From Candidatus Eiseniibacteriota bacterium (GTDB taxonomy: Bacteria > Eisenbacteria > RBG-16-71-46), in assembly GCA_005893185.1 (NCBI GenBank), contig VBOS01000179.1, positions 1-7,994 on the forward strand: a DNA stretch of 7,994 nt, written 5' to 3'. Below the pieces are notes generated by a model. That model did not search any database. It was not told where the DNA came from and saw only the letters and a program-made list of their open reading frames with translations. Of this stretch, positions 7,926 to 7,994 are shown one piece after another; the first letter of the stretch is position 1, and the number at the start of each line of letters is the position of its first letter. The position numbers and the translations under genes were made by a program.

Positions 7926-7994
7926 CTACCCCCGAGTCGGCCGCCGCGGCTCGATCTGCGCGACGCGCACGCGCGGGCCGCCCTCGCGGCGCTC
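7926..7994 (-). CDS. possible 3' end of an upstream gene (partial)
   Basis: Reading the minus strand inward from the right edge, one frame is open for 22 codons and ends at a TAG whose complement is at 7926-7928. The visible C-terminal peptide ends GGPRVRVAQIEPRRPTRG. Its third codon positions are G or C in 21 of 22 codons, as in the other genes of this window, and a basic, proline-rich tail is plausible for a protein terminus. Nothing in 22 residues allows a family assignment. If real, the gene lies in the same direction as moxR, about 100 bases upstream. A plus-strand frame starting with ATG at 7881 is also open to the edge and shares the same codon boundaries, so a divergent gene is the competing reading. 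Confidence 0.35.
   Translation of the reverse strand, partial: ERREGGPRVRVAQIEPRRPTRG

Overview
This is a very GC-rich stretch (roughly 70% by eye). Almost all of its coding capacity lies on the minus strand, in one tightly packed, co-directional array that reads from right to left. Codon third positions are nearly all G or C, and five of the seven complete genes start with GTG or TTG. Together with the BatA-type membrane protein, this suggests a high-GC Gram-negative-type bacterium, for example from the Myxococcota/deltaproteobacterial or a similar environmental lineage. No marker gene fixes the taxonomy, so that is inference.

Layout in transcription order. At the right edge there is a possible 3' end of an upstream gene (stop at 7926), followed by a short intergenic region with a candidate promoter. 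Then come: a MoxR-type AAA+ ATPase (7823-6825); an APC-superfamily amino-acid permease (6779-5412); two tandem, clearly paralogous class I SAM-dependent methyltransferases (5409-4636 and 4630-3839); a DUF58 protein with an intact VWA metal site (3783-2821); a membrane-anchored or exported protein with a putative OB-like beta domain (2804-2172); and a BatA-type membrane VWA protein (2175-127). A near-perfect 36-bp inverted repeat follows the last stop codon, at the left edge. Gaps between genes are 45, 2, 5, 55, 16 and -4 bases, so the seven genes probably form one operon.

How it fits together. MoxR, DUF58 and BatA-like VWA proteins form a well-known conserved set. The AAA+ ATPase is thought to work on, or with, VWA-domain partners in chaperone-like maturation of envelope or metal-dependent complexes. 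Here both VWA proteins keep the DxSxS metal-binding motif and the ATPase keeps its Walker and sensor motifs, so the core looks functional. The unusual part is that MoxR and DUF58, normally next to each other, are separated by about 3 kb carrying a permease and twin methyltransferases. Whether that insertion is functionally linked (transport plus methylation of a small molecule or amino acid) or a passenger cannot be told from the sequence alone. Other points of interest are the large inverted repeat, the start/stop overlap chains at two junctions, and the uncharacterised OB-like protein between the two VWA genes.

No tRNA, rRNA, CRISPR array, transposase or phage gene was seen. The long plus-strand open frames are shadows of the minus-strand genes.
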